Below, in pieces: positions 1 to 7,844 of a stretch of 64,000 nt of DNA. The stretch covers positions 1-64,000 of the forward strand of contig JBOEGR010000015.1 in the NCBI GenBank assembly GCA_050633525.1, read 5' to 3'. The position numbers and the translations under genes are program-made. Within the stretch, counting starts at the first letter, position 1, and each line of letters opens with the position of its first letter. Source of the stretch: CANLBN01 sp050633525. GTDB taxonomy: Bacteria > Pseudomonadota > Gammaproteobacteria > Pseudomonadales > Cellvibrionaceae. Under the pieces are notes generated by a model. It saw only the letters and a program-made list of their open reading frames with translations, had not been told where the DNA came from and searched no databases.

Positions 1-60
1 AATTACGAAACCTTTGCAGAAGAACTCACGGCGATTTTACACCGCCAGTTGCACCGTTAA
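1..60 (+). CDS. tolQ: TolQ, C-terminal end (partial)
   Basis: The first 60 bases are an open frame ending in TAA at 58-60 and encode NYETFAEELTAILHRQLHR. This fits the cytoplasmic C-terminal tail of TolQ, the proton-channel subunit of the Tol-Pal energising complex in the inner membrane. TolR starts 15 bases downstream, which is the usual gene order. Only the last 19 residues are in the window, so the call rests mainly on position. Confidence 0.8.
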   Translation, partial: NYETFAEELTAILHRQLHR

Positions 61-75
61 GCTGAATGATAAATT

Positions 76-513
76 ATGGCCTCAACTAAGCCTCCAACTA
101 AGAAAGCCAAAAAAAAGCCAATGGCAGAAATCAACGTCGTACCTTATATCGACGTGATGTTAGTGCTATTGATTATTTTTATGGTAACCGCACCTTTGCT
201 AACGCAAGGGGTTAAAGTCGAGTTGCCGCAAACGGTGTCCGCGCCCATTGATGACCAAGATCAAGAGCCGCTTATCGTATCCATTAAAGCCGATGGCAAT
301 TACTACGTTAAATTAGGCAAAGACGAAGAAGCGCCGAAGCCTTTGGATGTTATTACCGATCAAGTTTCAAAAGTATTGAGAGTGCAGCCTAAAACGCCGG
401 TACTAGTGTGGGGCGATACAAATGTTGCTTATGGTAAGGTGGTTGATTTGATGGCCTTATTACAACAAGCAGGTGCTGAATCAGTAGGTTTGGTCACTGA
501 GCCGATACGTTAG
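76..513 (+). CDS. tolR: TolR, Tol-Pal energy-transducing inner-membrane protein
   Basis: A 145-residue protein of the ExbD/TolR family. A short cytoplasmic lysine-rich N-terminus (residues 1-17) is followed by INVVPYIDVMLVLLIIFMV (about residues 19-37), the single transmembrane helix with the conserved Asp (VPYIDVML) that takes part in proton flow with TolQ. The rest is the periplasmic domain. Length is normal for the family. It lies between tolQ and tolA (10-base gap) in one operon and works with TolQ and TolA to use the proton motive force for outer-membrane constriction at division. Confidence 0.95.
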   Translation: MASTKPPTKKAKKKPMAEINVVPYIDVMLVLLIIFMVTAPLLTQGVKVELPQTVSAPIDDQDQEPLIVSIKADGNYYVKLGKDEEAPKPLDVITDQVSKVLRVQPKTPVLVWGDTNVAYGKVVDLMALLQQAGAESVGLVTEPIR

Positions 514-523
514 GCGAGATTGT

Positions 524-1366
524 ATGTCTTATTTACCGGCAACCTTAGCAAGTGTGATAGCGCACGGTTTGCTGATCTTATTGATTTTGAAAGGCTGGGA
601 ATATACGCACCCACCAGAGCCACCGAAGCCGCCAGCGTATATTAAAGCGACTTTATTGGATTTAAAAACACAAGGTAAGCAGGGCGCTCCGGAACCAAAG
701 CCTAAACCCAAGCCACAGCCGAAGCCAACACCGCCAGAGCCTAAAGTTGATAAAGCAGAAGTTGAAAAAAAGCGTCTACAAGAAAAGTTAGCACAACAGA
801 AAGCCAAGCAAGAAGCTAAAAAGAAAGAGCAGCAAAAAGCCAAGCAAAAACAAATCGCGCTAGAAAAAGCCAAAAAAGAGAAGGAAGAAAAATTAAAGCG
901 TGAAAAAGAAAAAAAGGCAAAAGAGAAGAAACTAGCAGAAGAACGCAAGAAAAAGCAGCAAGATGAGCGCAACAAATTACTTGAACAAGAGTTTCAAGAT
1001 GATTTAGCGAGAGAGGAAGAGCGATTACAGGCTGAAGCCTTAGCCCAGCAGACAGAAAATGATTTGCAGTTGTCGCAATCTTATGAAGACCTGATACAGC
1101 AGCGTGTTCAGCAAAATTGGAGTCGACCGCCATCGGCGCGCAACGATATGGAAGCCTATGTCACGATTAAAATGGTGCCAACGGGTGAAATAATAGACGC
1201 TGTTATTAAAAAAAGCAGTGGCAATGGCGCCTATGATCGTTCGGCTATCCAAGCGGTCAAAAAAACAAGACAGATTCCCGAATTAAAAGACTTGCCGAAC
1301 AGAATTTTTGAAAAAAGGTTTCGTCAATTAACATTAACATTTAAACCACAGGACCTAAGACAGTGA
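524..1366 (+). CDS. tolA: TolA, periplasm-spanning Tol-Pal protein
   Basis: A 280-residue protein with the three TolA parts: an N-terminal inner-membrane anchor (about residues 5-24, LASVIAHGLLILLILKGW), a Pro-rich then very Lys/Glu/Gln/Ala-rich helical spacer (about 45-175), and a C-terminal domain with the TonB/TolA fold (SYEDLIQQRVQQNWSRP onward). It links TolQR in the inner membrane to TolB/Pal at the outer membrane. It is shorter than the E. coli protein (about 420 residues), mainly in the spacer. The antisense open frames in this gene come from the AAG/GAA-rich coding sequence. The tolB start overlaps its stop codon. Confidence 0.95.
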   Translation: MSYLPATLASVIAHGLLILLILKGWEYTHPPEPPKPPAYIKATLLDLKTQGKQGAPEPKPKPKPQPKPTPPEPKVDKAEVEKKRLQEKLAQQKAKQEAKKKEQQKAKQKQIALEKAKKEKEEKLKREKEKKAKEKKLAEERKKKQQDERNKLLEQEFQDDLAREEERLQAEALAQQTENDLQLSQSYEDLIQQRVQQNWSRPPSARNDMEAYVTIKMVPTGEIIDAVIKKSSGNGAYDRSAIQAVKKTRQIPELKDLPNRIFEKRFRQLTLTFKPQDLRQ

Positions 1367-2652
1367 ACCGTTCTATCCAGAGTGCGTTAATTCTTTTTTC
1401 TCTGCTTTTTAGCTTATCGGCTAGAGCAGAGCTTGTTATCCCCATTGTACAAGGTGTTGATAATCCGACCGTTGTTGCCATTGTGCCTTTTGGTTACCGA
1501 GGAGCCAGTGCCTTACCAGAAAATGTGTCCGATATCGTGTCTGCTGACTTGTACCGTAGTGGTCAGTTTAAAACAGTTGCATCAACTGACATGTTGTCGT
1601 TTCCGACCCGTCGTTCGGATGTCGTCTTTCGTGATTGGCGCCTTCTCGGTAGTGAGTATTTAGTGATCGGTGAAGTTGTCGCCACTCCCGGTGGTTACGG
1701 TGCCAACTTTTCCCTTTTTGATGTGGTAAGCCAGCGAACCATTTTGACCGATGTACGCGTCGATGTTCCTGCTAGCGGGCTACGTGATATGGCGCACTTT
1801 ATCAGCGATAAAGTGTATGAATCTATTACGGGTATTCGTGGTGCCTTCTCTACCGATATTGTCTATGTTGAGAAAAGAGGCAAGAGAGATTATCGCTTGA
1901 TTCGTGCCAATATGGACGGTGCTCGACCACAAGAGCTGCTGCGTTCTACCGAGCCCTTGCTGTCTCCCTCTTGGTCACCTGATGGCAAATCCATTGCTTA
2001 TGTTTCATTTGAAACGCGACGAGCCGCTATTTTTGTTCAGAACTTAGCGACGGGTAAGCGCACACAGGTGACAAACTTTAAAGGTTTGAATGGTGCGCCT
2101 GCATGGTCCCCCGATGGGAGAAAACTGGCTCTAGTATTGTCAAAAGACGGTAATCCAGAAATCTACACACTGGATTTGGCAAGCAAGCGCTTCACTCGTT
2201 TAACCAAGCATTTTGGTATTGATACCGAGCCAACTTGGACTGCGGATGGCAATGCTGTGATCTTCACCTCAAATCGAGGCGGAAAGCCACAAATATATCA
2301 AATAAGGCTTTCCAATGGGCGTGCAGAACGGTTAACCTTCGATGGCGATTATAACGCTAGGCCACAAGTGACGCCGGATGGTCAATCCATTGTCATGGTG
2401 CATCGCTCTAACGGTGTTTTCCATATCGCTACACAAGATTTAAAATCAGGTAATATGCGTGTATTAACGCAAACGTCTCTAGATGAGTCGCCCACAATTG
2501 CGCCAAACGGTGCGACCCTGCTTTATGCTACAAAAGACCGAGGTCGCGGTATTTTAGCAGGCGTGTCTTTGGATGCGGGTGTGCGTTATAAATTACCAGC
2601 CAAATCGGGTGATGTTAGGGAGCCAGCGTGGTCTCCTTACCTTTCCAGATAA
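1363..2652 (+). CDS. tolB: TolB, periplasmic Tol-Pal beta-propeller protein
   Basis: A 429-residue secreted protein starting at GTG 1363, inside the GTGA overlap with the tolA stop, which implies translational coupling. A signal peptide (residues 1-22, ending SARA) precedes the TolB N-terminal domain (about 25-160) and a C-terminal six-bladed beta-propeller with repeated SPSWSPDGKSIAY / APAWSPDGRKLAL type blades. TolB binds Pal and is released by TolA. Length matches the family (about 430). Confidence 0.96.
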   Translation: MNRSIQSALILFSLLFSLSARAELVIPIVQGVDNPTVVAIVPFGYRGASALPENVSDIVSADLYRSGQFKTVASTDMLSFPTRRSDVVFRDWRLLGSEYLVIGEVVATPGGYGANFSLFDVVSQRTILTDVRVDVPASGLRDMAHFISDKVYESITGIRGAFSTDIVYVEKRGKRDYRLIRANMDGARPQELLRSTEPLLSPSWSPDGKSIAYVSFETRRAAIFVQNLATGKRTQVTNFKGLNGAPAWSPDGRKLALVLSKDGNPEIYTLDLASKRFTRLTKHFGIDTEPTWTADGNAVIFTSNRGGKPQIYQIRLSNGRAERLTFDGDYNARPQVTPDGQSIVMVHRSNGVFHIATQDLKSGNMRVLTQTSLDESPTIAPNGATLLYATKDRGRGILAGVSLDAGVRYKLPAKSGDVREPAWSPYLSR

Positions 2653-2800
2653 AAGTAGTACCAGTAGCAAAGAAGAGATACGCTATTACAATAGCAAGCA
2701 GTAGAGAAACTGCCTTAGTATGTTATTATTGCGCCGCAATATATTCTAAGGCTTTCGTAAATTCACTAAAAACATTGAAATAAGACCATTGGAGATACTT

Positions 2801-3298
2801 ATGTTAAGTAAAGCATTAAGCAAGACCATCAAATCAGGATTAGCTCTAGTTGTATCAGTACTCGTTATCACAGGTTGTGCTAGTACTTCTGAAACAACCG
2901 AAGCGCCTACCACTACACCTACCGCAACAACTACTTCAACGCCTACTACATCTAGCAATGTTGAGACCTCAGCGGTAGTATCTTTAGGTACTGTATTCTA
3001 CTTTGAGTTTGACCAAGCTACTTTAACGGGCGAGACTCGCGATCTTCTTATTGCTAATGCAAATGCATTAAAAGCAAACCCACGTGACATTCGTTTAGAA
3101 GGTCATGCCGATGAGCGTGGTACTCGTGAGTACAACATTGCTCTAGGTGAGCGACGTGCAAATGCCGTTCGTGACTTCTTACGTCTACAAGGCGTTAACT
3201 CATTGATCGAAGTGATTAGCTACGGTGAAGAGCAGCCTGCTGATGCTGGTAGCAGCGAGAATGCATGGTCACTTAACCGTCGTGTTGAATTAAAGTAA
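2801..3298 (+). CDS. pal: Pal, peptidoglycan-associated outer-membrane lipoprotein
   Basis: The start is ATG 2801, because GGAG at 2791-2794 is a well-placed ribosome site. A TTG at 2789 would extend the frame by four residues but overlaps that site. The 165-residue product has a lipoprotein signal with lipobox ITGC (Cys26), a long Thr/Ser/Pro linker (about 30-60) and an OmpA-type peptidoglycan-binding domain (FEFDQATLT ... LEGHADERGTREYNIALGERRA). The TolB-to-Pal gap of 148 bases can hold a separate promoter. The low-complexity Thr linker is longer than in E. coli Pal. Confidence 0.96.
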   Translation: MLSKALSKTIKSGLALVVSVLVITGCASTSETTEAPTTTPTATTTSTPTTSSNVETSAVVSLGTVFYFEFDQATLTGETRDLLIANANALKANPRDIRLEGHADERGTREYNIALGERRANAVRDFLRLQGVNSLIEVISYGEEQPADAGSSENAWSLNRRVELK

Positions 3299-3344
3299 CA
3301 GCTGAACCGTTGTTACCCTATTAATTTAAATAGAACTTATTCGT

Positions 3345-4187
3345 ATGCTTAAGTTTATTGATATAAAGGCAGCGAAAGCTGCCACTATCTCCACCGCAAG
3401 TAAGTTTATTGCGGTGTTTTTTTTATGTGGTATCGGTGTTGATAGCCTTGCTCAAGCAACGGTTAGAGATTCTTCGCCTATATCATCCTCTCCTACTGTA
3501 ACAGCCAATACGCCAACAGCAGTGCAGTCGCCTGCCGCTGACTATGGTCTGATTTCTCAAATTCAGCAGCTTCAGCAAGAAGTGTCGGAGTTGAGAGGCT
3601 TAGTAGAAGAGCAATCATTTGAAATTAAGCGCTTAAAACAACAGCGTCTTGACGATTATTTGGATTTGGATAAGCGGGTCAGCGAGTTGAGTAAGCAGGG
3701 GGGGCAGTCGAACAATCCAGCTCCTAGTGTTTCCAATAACTCGAATGCAGGTGCTTTAGCCGCTTTATCAAATAACAGCCTGCCAACAGGCACCTCTGCT
3801 GAGGATACAGCAGAAGCAGAGAAAAAGTTGTATCGTAAAGCAATTGATCAATTGTTGAATCAGCAAGATTATGCTGGTGCACAGACCAGCTTTAATCAAT
3901 ACCTTGCAAAGTATCCATCAGGAACCTATTCGCCTAATGTTCACTATTGGCAAGGGCAGATATACCTAACGGATAGCGATAAGAAGTCAGCTGAGACCTC
4001 GTTTACTACTTTACTTAATGATTACCCAGATCACCAAAAAGCGCCTGACGCGAAGTATAAGCTAGCAACGATTTACTATGATCAAGGTAAGAAAGCGGAA
4101 GCTAAAAAAATGTTAGATGAGGTCGTGGCCAGTAATAGTGACGCTTCTAGGCTCGCCAAATCATTTTTAGCTAATCAGTATAAGTAA
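3345..4187 (+). CDS. cpoB: CpoB/YbgF, Tol-Pal associated periplasmic TPR protein
   Basis: A 280-residue protein with an N-terminal signal (about residues 1-37, cleavage after SLAQA), a short coiled coil (residues 65-110, QIQQLQQEVSELRGLVEEQ), a Ser/Asn-rich linker and a C-terminal TPR/Sel1-like domain (KLYRKAIDQLLNQQDYAGAQ ... YPDHQKAPDAKYKLATIYYDQG). CpoB coordinates PBP1B with Tol at the division site. The gene follows pal as expected, but a strong terminator-like hairpin lies inside its signal-peptide codons (3392-3424). The ribosome site before ATG 3345 is poor. No other in-frame start would leave a complete signal peptide. Confidence 0.92.
   Translation: MLKFIDIKAAKAATISTASKFIAVFFLCGIGVDSLAQATVRDSSPISSSPTVTANTPTAVQSPAADYGLISQIQQLQQEVSELRGLVEEQSFEIKRLKQQRLDDYLDLDKRVSELSKQGGQSNNPAPSVSNNSNAGALAALSNNSLPTGTSAEDTAEAEKKLYRKAIDQLLNQQDYAGAQTSFNQYLAKYPSGTYSPNVHYWQGQIYLTDSDKKSAETSFTTLLNDYPDHQKAPDAKYKLATIYYDQGKKAEAKKMLDEVVASNSDASRLAKSFLANQYK
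3392..3424 (+). terminator. Intrinsic terminator-like hairpin inside the cpoB signal-peptide codons
   Basis: CACCGCAA (3392-3399) and TTGCGGTG (3409-3416) form a perfect 8-bp stem with a 9-base loop, followed by eight consecutive T (3417-3424). A second hairpin, GGCAGC-GAAA-GCTGCC at 3368-3383, sits just before it. Both lie downstream of pal and inside the 5' part of the cpoB frame. It may end pal transcripts or attenuate cpoB. Activity is inferred from structure only. Confidence 0.6.
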
Positions 4188-4287
4188 GCTGTTTATCTTT
4201 ACTTAACTCTAGCTTTTATCGGGGTATCGTATATGATGCCTCGATTTTCTCAATTCCCGTTATTTCCTGTTTAGAACTATCAATTAG

Positions 4288-4938
4288 ATGTCCCTTAGCT
4301 CGCTCAGAATCACCGAAATGTTCTTATCCATACAAGGTGAGGCCAACAGCATTGGTTTTCCGACCGTGTTTGTTCGCTTGACGGGTTGCCCTCTGCGTTG
4401 TCATTACTGTGACTCTGAATATGCCTTTTATGGCGGTGAAAAAGTGACTATCGATGAGATTGTCGATAAAGTCATGGCTTATGGCGTCAGCCATGTTTGT
4501 GTGACAGGTGGTGAACCTCTTGCTCAACCGAATTGCTTAGAGCTGTTGAAACGTCTATGTGATAAAGAGTGCAAAGTCTCTTTAGAAACCAGTGGTGCAA
4601 TGTCGGTAGCGGGTGTGGATTCACGTGTTTCTAAAGTCCTTGATCTGAAGACACCGGCATCGGGAGAAGTTGCTCGAAACGACTATAGTAATATTCCATT
4701 ATTGACCAAACATGACCAAGTGAAGTTTGTGATTTGTGATCGTGAGGACTATGAGTGGTCATTATTTAAGGTGGATGAACATAGCCTAAATAGCAAAGTG
4801 GACAACATCTTTTTTTCCCCTTCTTATGAGCAGCTATCGGCTCAAGAATTGGCCGAGTGGATTTTGGCGGATAAAGCAGTCGTACGCCTACAAACTCAAT
4901 TGCACAAGGCCCTGTGGGGCGATAAGCCAGGAGTATGA
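4288..4938 (+). CDS. queE: QueE, 7-carboxy-7-deazaguanine synthase
   Basis: A 216-residue radical SAM enzyme that rearranges 6-carboxytetrahydropterin to 7-carboxy-7-deazaguanine in queuosine/preQ0 synthesis. The iron-sulphur motif CX3CX2C is present (GCPLRCHYCDSEYAF, about residues 34-48), as are the N-terminal SIQGE stretch and the later VCVTGGEPLAQ stretch (SAM binding). Length is typical. It overlaps queC by 4 bases, so the two are translated together. The ribosome site before ATG 4288 is weak. Confidence 0.95.
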   Translation: MSLSSLRITEMFLSIQGEANSIGFPTVFVRLTGCPLRCHYCDSEYAFYGGEKVTIDEIVDKVMAYGVSHVCVTGGEPLAQPNCLELLKRLCDKECKVSLETSGAMSVAGVDSRVSKVLDLKTPASGEVARNDYSNIPLLTKHDQVKFVICDREDYEWSLFKVDEHSLNSKVDNIFFSPSYEQLSAQELAEWILADKAVVRLQTQLHKALWGDKPGV

Positions 4939-5618
4939 TAGTGGCTAAACCTAAAGCAGTTATTTTAGTTTCCGGTGGTTTAGACTCAACGACCGTACTA
5001 GCGATGGCACAAGCTCAAGGCTTTGATTGTTACACTTTGAGCTTCGACTATGGTCAGCGCCACCGTATTGAATTAGAAGCCGCAAAGACGATCTCTCAAT
5101 CAATGTCAGTTCGTGAGCACAAAACAGTCGTTTTAGACCTGAGAACAATCGGTGGGTCGGCATTAACGGATAGCGCAATTGATGTACCTGAGCACGGTGG
5201 CGAAGGCATCCCTGTTACCTACGTACCGGCCCGAAATACCGTCTTTTTATCTATAGCATTAGGTTGGGCAGAAGTATTAGAAGCCCAGCATATCTTTATT
5301 GGCGTAAATGCCGTTGATTATTCAGGTTACCCAGACTGTCGTCCCGATTACATTGCAGCTTTTGAAAGTATGGCTAATTTAGCTACCCGAAGTGGAATAG
5401 AAGGGCAGGGTTTAACTATTAACACCCCTTTGATTGACCTAACTAAGGCTCAAATTATTCAAAAAGGCATCGAATTGGGCGTCGACTACGGTTTAACCGT
5501 ATCTTGCTATCAAGCTGATCCCCAAGGAAGAGCCTGTGGAATTTGCGATAGTTGCCATCTGAGACGTCAAGGATTTAGCGAAGCCGGTGTCAAAGATCCC
5601 ACAAATTACACTATCTGA
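4935..5618 (+). CDS. queC: QueC, 7-cyano-7-deazaguanine (preQ0) synthase
   Basis: A 227-residue ATP-dependent enzyme that turns 7-carboxy-7-deazaguanine into preQ0. It has the PP-loop motif SGGLDSTT (residues 13-20), the PARNTVFLSIALGWAE core, and the C-terminal zinc site SCYQADPQGRACGICDSC with four Cys. Its start codon lies within the last codons of queE. It acts in the cytoplasm and supplies preQ0 for QueF and Tgt, which are not in the window. Confidence 0.96.
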   Translation: MIVAKPKAVILVSGGLDSTTVLAMAQAQGFDCYTLSFDYGQRHRIELEAAKTISQSMSVREHKTVVLDLRTIGGSALTDSAIDVPEHGGEGIPVTYVPARNTVFLSIALGWAEVLEAQHIFIGVNAVDYSGYPDCRPDYIAAFESMANLATRSGIEGQGLTINTPLIDLTKAQIIQKGIELGVDYGLTVSCYQADPQGRACGICDSCHLRRQGFSEAGVKDPTNYTI

Positions 5619-5669
5619 GTGTATATCGAGCAAGTGTTTGTTTTATTAAATAAAAAATGGAAAAAGTGC

Positions 5670-5697
5670 TTGAGTTTTCTGGGTGAATCATTATCAT
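5670..5697 (+). promoter_or_regulatory. Probable sigma-70 promoter of tRNA-Lys
   Basis: TTGAGT at 5670-5675 and TATCAT at 5692-5697 are separated by 16 bases, and the tRNA begins about 30 bases after the expected start point. The match to consensus is moderate and was judged by eye. Confidence 0.45.
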
Positions 5698-5733
5698 GTG
5701 CGCCTCTTTGAGCACTAACGAAAACAAAGTTTT

Positions 5734-5809
5734 GGGTCGTTAGCTCAGTTGGTAGAGCAGTTGGCTTTTAACCAATTGGTCACTGGTTCGAATCCAGTAC
5801 GACCCACCA
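5734..5809 (+). tRNA. tRNA-Lys (anticodon TTT)
   Basis: A complete 76-base cloverleaf. The acceptor strand GGGTCGT (5734-5740) pairs with ACGACCC before the encoded CCA (5807-5809). The anticodon stem is GTTGG/CCAAT around loop CTTTTAA (5765-5771), giving anticodon TTT at 5767-5769. The T-arm is CTGG-TTCGAAT-CCAG. It is the integration site of the downstream island, because its bases 5764-5789 recur exactly at 20557-20582. The gene itself remains intact at the left end. Confidence 0.98.
5764..5789 (+). repeat. Left attachment repeat within tRNA-Lys
   Basis: Exact 26-bp direct repeat with 20557-20582. It covers the last base of the anticodon 5' stem through TTC of the T-loop. This copy is part of a functional tRNA gene. 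Confidence 0.85.
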
Positions 5810-5812
5810 TAT

Positions 5813-5847
5813 AAAAAAAGCTCACCCCAGCGGGGTGGGCTTTTTTT
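5813..5847 (+). terminator. Rho-independent terminator of tRNA-Lys
   Basis: GCTCACCCC (5820-5828), loop AGC and GGGGTGGGC (5832-5840) form a 9-bp stem flanked by A-rich DNA upstream and seven T downstream (5841-5847). It starts eleven bases after the tRNA CCA. Confidence 0.9.
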
Positions 5848-5884
5848 ATATCTGTAGCTTGTATAGTTTTGTTCTTCGAAGTCT

Positions 5885-5966
5885 GGTTCGACAAAACGGC
5901 ATGACAGCCGTTTTGGACAGCTCTGCTGGCCGTAGGCCGAGCACCAGGGAAGGTGCGAGTCAATCC
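5885..5966 (+). repeat. Dispersed palindromic repeat, copy 1 (82 bp)
   Basis: It begins GGTTCGACAAAACGGCA and ends GAGTCAATCC, with inner arms AAAACGGC and GCCGTTTT forming a hairpin. The same borders and arms recur at 20605-20743 just outside the other island end. The borders resemble the halves of a tRNA T-arm (GGTTCGA ... ATCCAGTACG), and the bases right after copy 1 (GTACG) also match tRNA-Lys, so the sequence may have inserted into a duplicated tRNA 3' fragment. Confidence 0.65.
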
Positions 5967-6008
5967 AGTACGTAGTACTAAATATAGTGTGATGATATTT
6001 TAAAATAT

Positions 6009-6242
6009 GGGTCTATCCAATAAACGGGGGATAGGCATTTATCGTACTCGGTTAATCATACCGTCCTAGCCACAATGGGCCAAGACTCTTAATCGATAAT
6101 TCTCAAAATTTCTAAAGCCATAAGCCCGCCTCGACATCATCTCCATCTTATTATGAAAACCTTCTGTAATGCCGTTACTCTTACTAAACCGCCACATGGC
6201 CACAATCGGTTCCATCCAAGGGCGATTGTCGATCAATAAAGT
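6009..6242 (-). mobile_element. ISL3-family transposase C-terminal remnant with element end
   Basis: On the minus strand, codons from about 6242 down to the TAG at 6068-6066 encode a 58-residue fragment ending NFENYRLRVLAHCG, and before it ITEGFHNKMEMMSRRAYGF. This is the characteristic C-terminus of ISL3-type DDE transposases. No start codon or catalytic upstream part remains. The bases at 6009-6036 (GGGTCTATCC ... GGGATAGGC) look like the terminal region of such an element. It joins directly to an IS3 fragment at about 6243. Confidence 0.7.
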
Positions 6243-6248
6243 CGTACC

Positions 6249-6545
6249 TTACTTCAGCTCTTTCGCAAAGAAGGCGCTCGCCTTTTTTAGTATTTCTTTC
6301 TCCATACGCAAGTTTTTCACTTCTTTACGTAAGCGCTTTAACTCTTCACGCTCGTCGGTAGAGAGTATTTCACCCGCTTGTTCGGCCTCTAGCTTAGCTT
6401 TCCAGTCATAAAGCTGATTCGTTCGAATACCTAGTGAATTAGCCGCCTCAGCGACTGAATAGCCTTGCTCTATCACCAAAGCAACCGCTTCTTCTTTAAA
6501 CGAGGGTGGGTATCGGTTGTAGGTTTGTTTTTCGTTCATAAACAC
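6249..6545 (-). pseudogene. IS3-family OrfA (helix-turn-helix part of transposase), OrfB lost
   Basis: A 98-residue OrfA (start ATG 6545, or 6539) with the IS3 helix-turn-helix (YPPSFKEEAVALVIEQGYSV then AEAANSLGIRTNQLYDWK) and a leucine-zipper-like C-terminus ending FFAKELK. A run of six A followed by G (minus strand, plus positions 6282-6288) and the adjacent GGCGAGCGCC palindrome match the programmed -1 frameshift site that normally makes the OrfAB fusion. OrfB, with the DDE catalytic domain, is missing: the sequence switches to the ISL3 remnant right after the OrfA stop. OrfA could still be expressed but cannot transpose alone. Confidence 0.85.
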
Positions 6546-6589
6546 TCCAATTAGTGACAGTATTGTCTGAAATTAGAGTGTCCAGTTCA
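6546..6589 (-). mobile_element. Left end of the IS3-type element
   Basis: Read on the minus strand from 6589, the sequence begins TGAACTGGACACTC, the TG-starting terminal type usual for IS3 elements, and reaches the OrfA start codon 44 bases later. The other end of the element is lost, so no inverted-repeat partner can be shown. Confidence 0.5.
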
Positions 6590-7145
6590 ATTAGACCAGA
6601 ACACTGACTTACTTCATTAGATGCATTCAGAATGAGTCATGGACGTGTCAACTTTTTGCGTTTGCCTTTACTTGTATGTTTTTTGCGCTATAGAAGTGAT
6701 AAATCTACTTGTTGTTGAGGACTAAATCCTCTTACTTGAGTAAGTTGTGTAGTAACAAATATCTATAAATTTCATAATTCGCTTGTTGCAATATTTTTAA
6801 CGGATTGACGTCTTTCATAATGAGATTTTCTGGCGGGTAGATTAAGTGGAAAACTCAATAATATCATGATCTTATTTTTATATTATGGCCATTTTCAGTC
6901 CATTGATATTTTAAAGTTGTCGTGAATTACAACATTAACATCAAAATATAATTTATATGTAGATAAATTATTGGCAGAAAATCAATATTTTCTTGTTGAA
7001 ATTGATAATTCACGAGGGTACGATTTGGTAAATTATATATTTTTGATGGATTTGTTTTAACGATAGTTTTCTAATGAATAAAATTCATATCACTCCATAA
7101 ATAAAAATTATTGGCAAAAATATTTAAAAGTATGGATAAATAAAA
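6590..7145. other. AT-rich gene-free stretch at the left of the island
   Basis: About 550 bases with no credible coding frame, RNA gene or terminator. From about 6780 on it is strongly AT-rich. It may contain the control region of the AraC-type gene at 7146, but I see no convincing operator or promoter. Confidence 0.5.
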
Positions 7146-7532
7146 ATGGATCGTCGGCTTATTATAGATGAAATTATTAATGATATAAGCGTTGAATATG
7201 ATATGGATTTTTTCATAAAAAGGATTCTAATTACTATTTTCAATAAAATTAAAAATTATGATGATAATCCCTTTAATCTATATGAAGTTTCTTCTGCTAT
7301 GAATTTGAGTGAGAGAACTTTTCATAGAAAATTAAATATGATTAACAAGTCATATATGGAAGTTAAAAATGAGGCTAGAAAAAAATATTCAATTTATTTG
7401 CTGTCTTCGGAAAGTTACACGATAAATCAAATTTCTAAATTTTTGTTTTTTAAAAATACGAGTGCTTTTATCCATTCATTCAAACGATGGTATGGTTGTA
7501 CACCGAAGAAATGGAGGTCTGTAGTTTCTTAG
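7146..7532 (+). CDS. AraC-family DNA-binding domain protein, stand-alone
   Basis: A 128-residue protein that is essentially only an AraC-type double helix-turn-helix: NLYEVSSAMNLSERTFHRKL (about residues 43-62) and, near the C-terminus, the family signature around INQISKFLFFKNTSAFIHSF then KRWYGCTPKKWR. Full AraC regulators have about 280 residues with an N-terminal effector domain, which is absent here. The upstream DNA is full of stops, so the gene is either a naturally short regulator or a truncated remnant. Its AT-rich codon use matches the operon 800 bases downstream, and it is the only regulator in the island. It is therefore the likely, but unproven, regulator of the phosphonate genes. 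Confidence 0.75.
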   Translation: MDRRLIIDEIINDISVEYDMDFFIKRILITIFNKIKNYDDNPFNLYEVSSAMNLSERTFHRKLNMINKSYMEVKNEARKKYSIYLLSSESYTINQISKFLFFKNTSAFIHSFKRWYGCTPKKWRSVVS

Positions 7533-7844
7533 TTTTTAGACGTGACGTTTATGAGTGTATATGTAAAACTAATAGAATTATTTAGGTTGTTCTGGGAATA
7601 AAATTAGCTGATTATATTATAAAAAATGCAAATGGCATTAGATAAATCACCTTGAAAGGTGTTGTATAAAAGAAATGTACATTAAAAAATAAAAATAAAT
7701 TTATTATTAATATCTGAGTTTATTTATTTAAATAGTTAATAAATATCTATAAAGAATCGTGTGTCACTATAGATTTTTCATATTTATGATAAGTTAGAAG
7801 TAATGCTGGTGATATTTTCGATTAAATAATATGATTTAATAAAA
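7533..7844. other. AT-rich intergenic region before the phosphonate operon
   Basis: About 310 bases, extremely AT-rich, with no coding frame. By position it should hold the promoter of the 7845-19659 gene series. Several TATAAT-like strings occur but the composition makes them uninformative. Confidence 0.4.

Noticed and set aside
529..1133. Long minus-strand open frames across tolA (529-975, 816-1133)
   Set aside because: They mirror the Lys/Glu-rich repeats of TolA, give Ser/Phe/Cys-rich low-complexity products and have no ribosome sites.
5745..5963. Minus-strand 72-codon frame overlapping tRNA-Lys and its terminator
   Set aside because: It is antisense to the tRNA gene and a palindromic repeat. 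Annotation pipelines often call such artefacts next to tRNA genes.
6169..6411. Plus-strand frame opposite the IS3 OrfA
   Set aside because: Antisense shadow of the transposase remnant, with no ribosome site or known domain.
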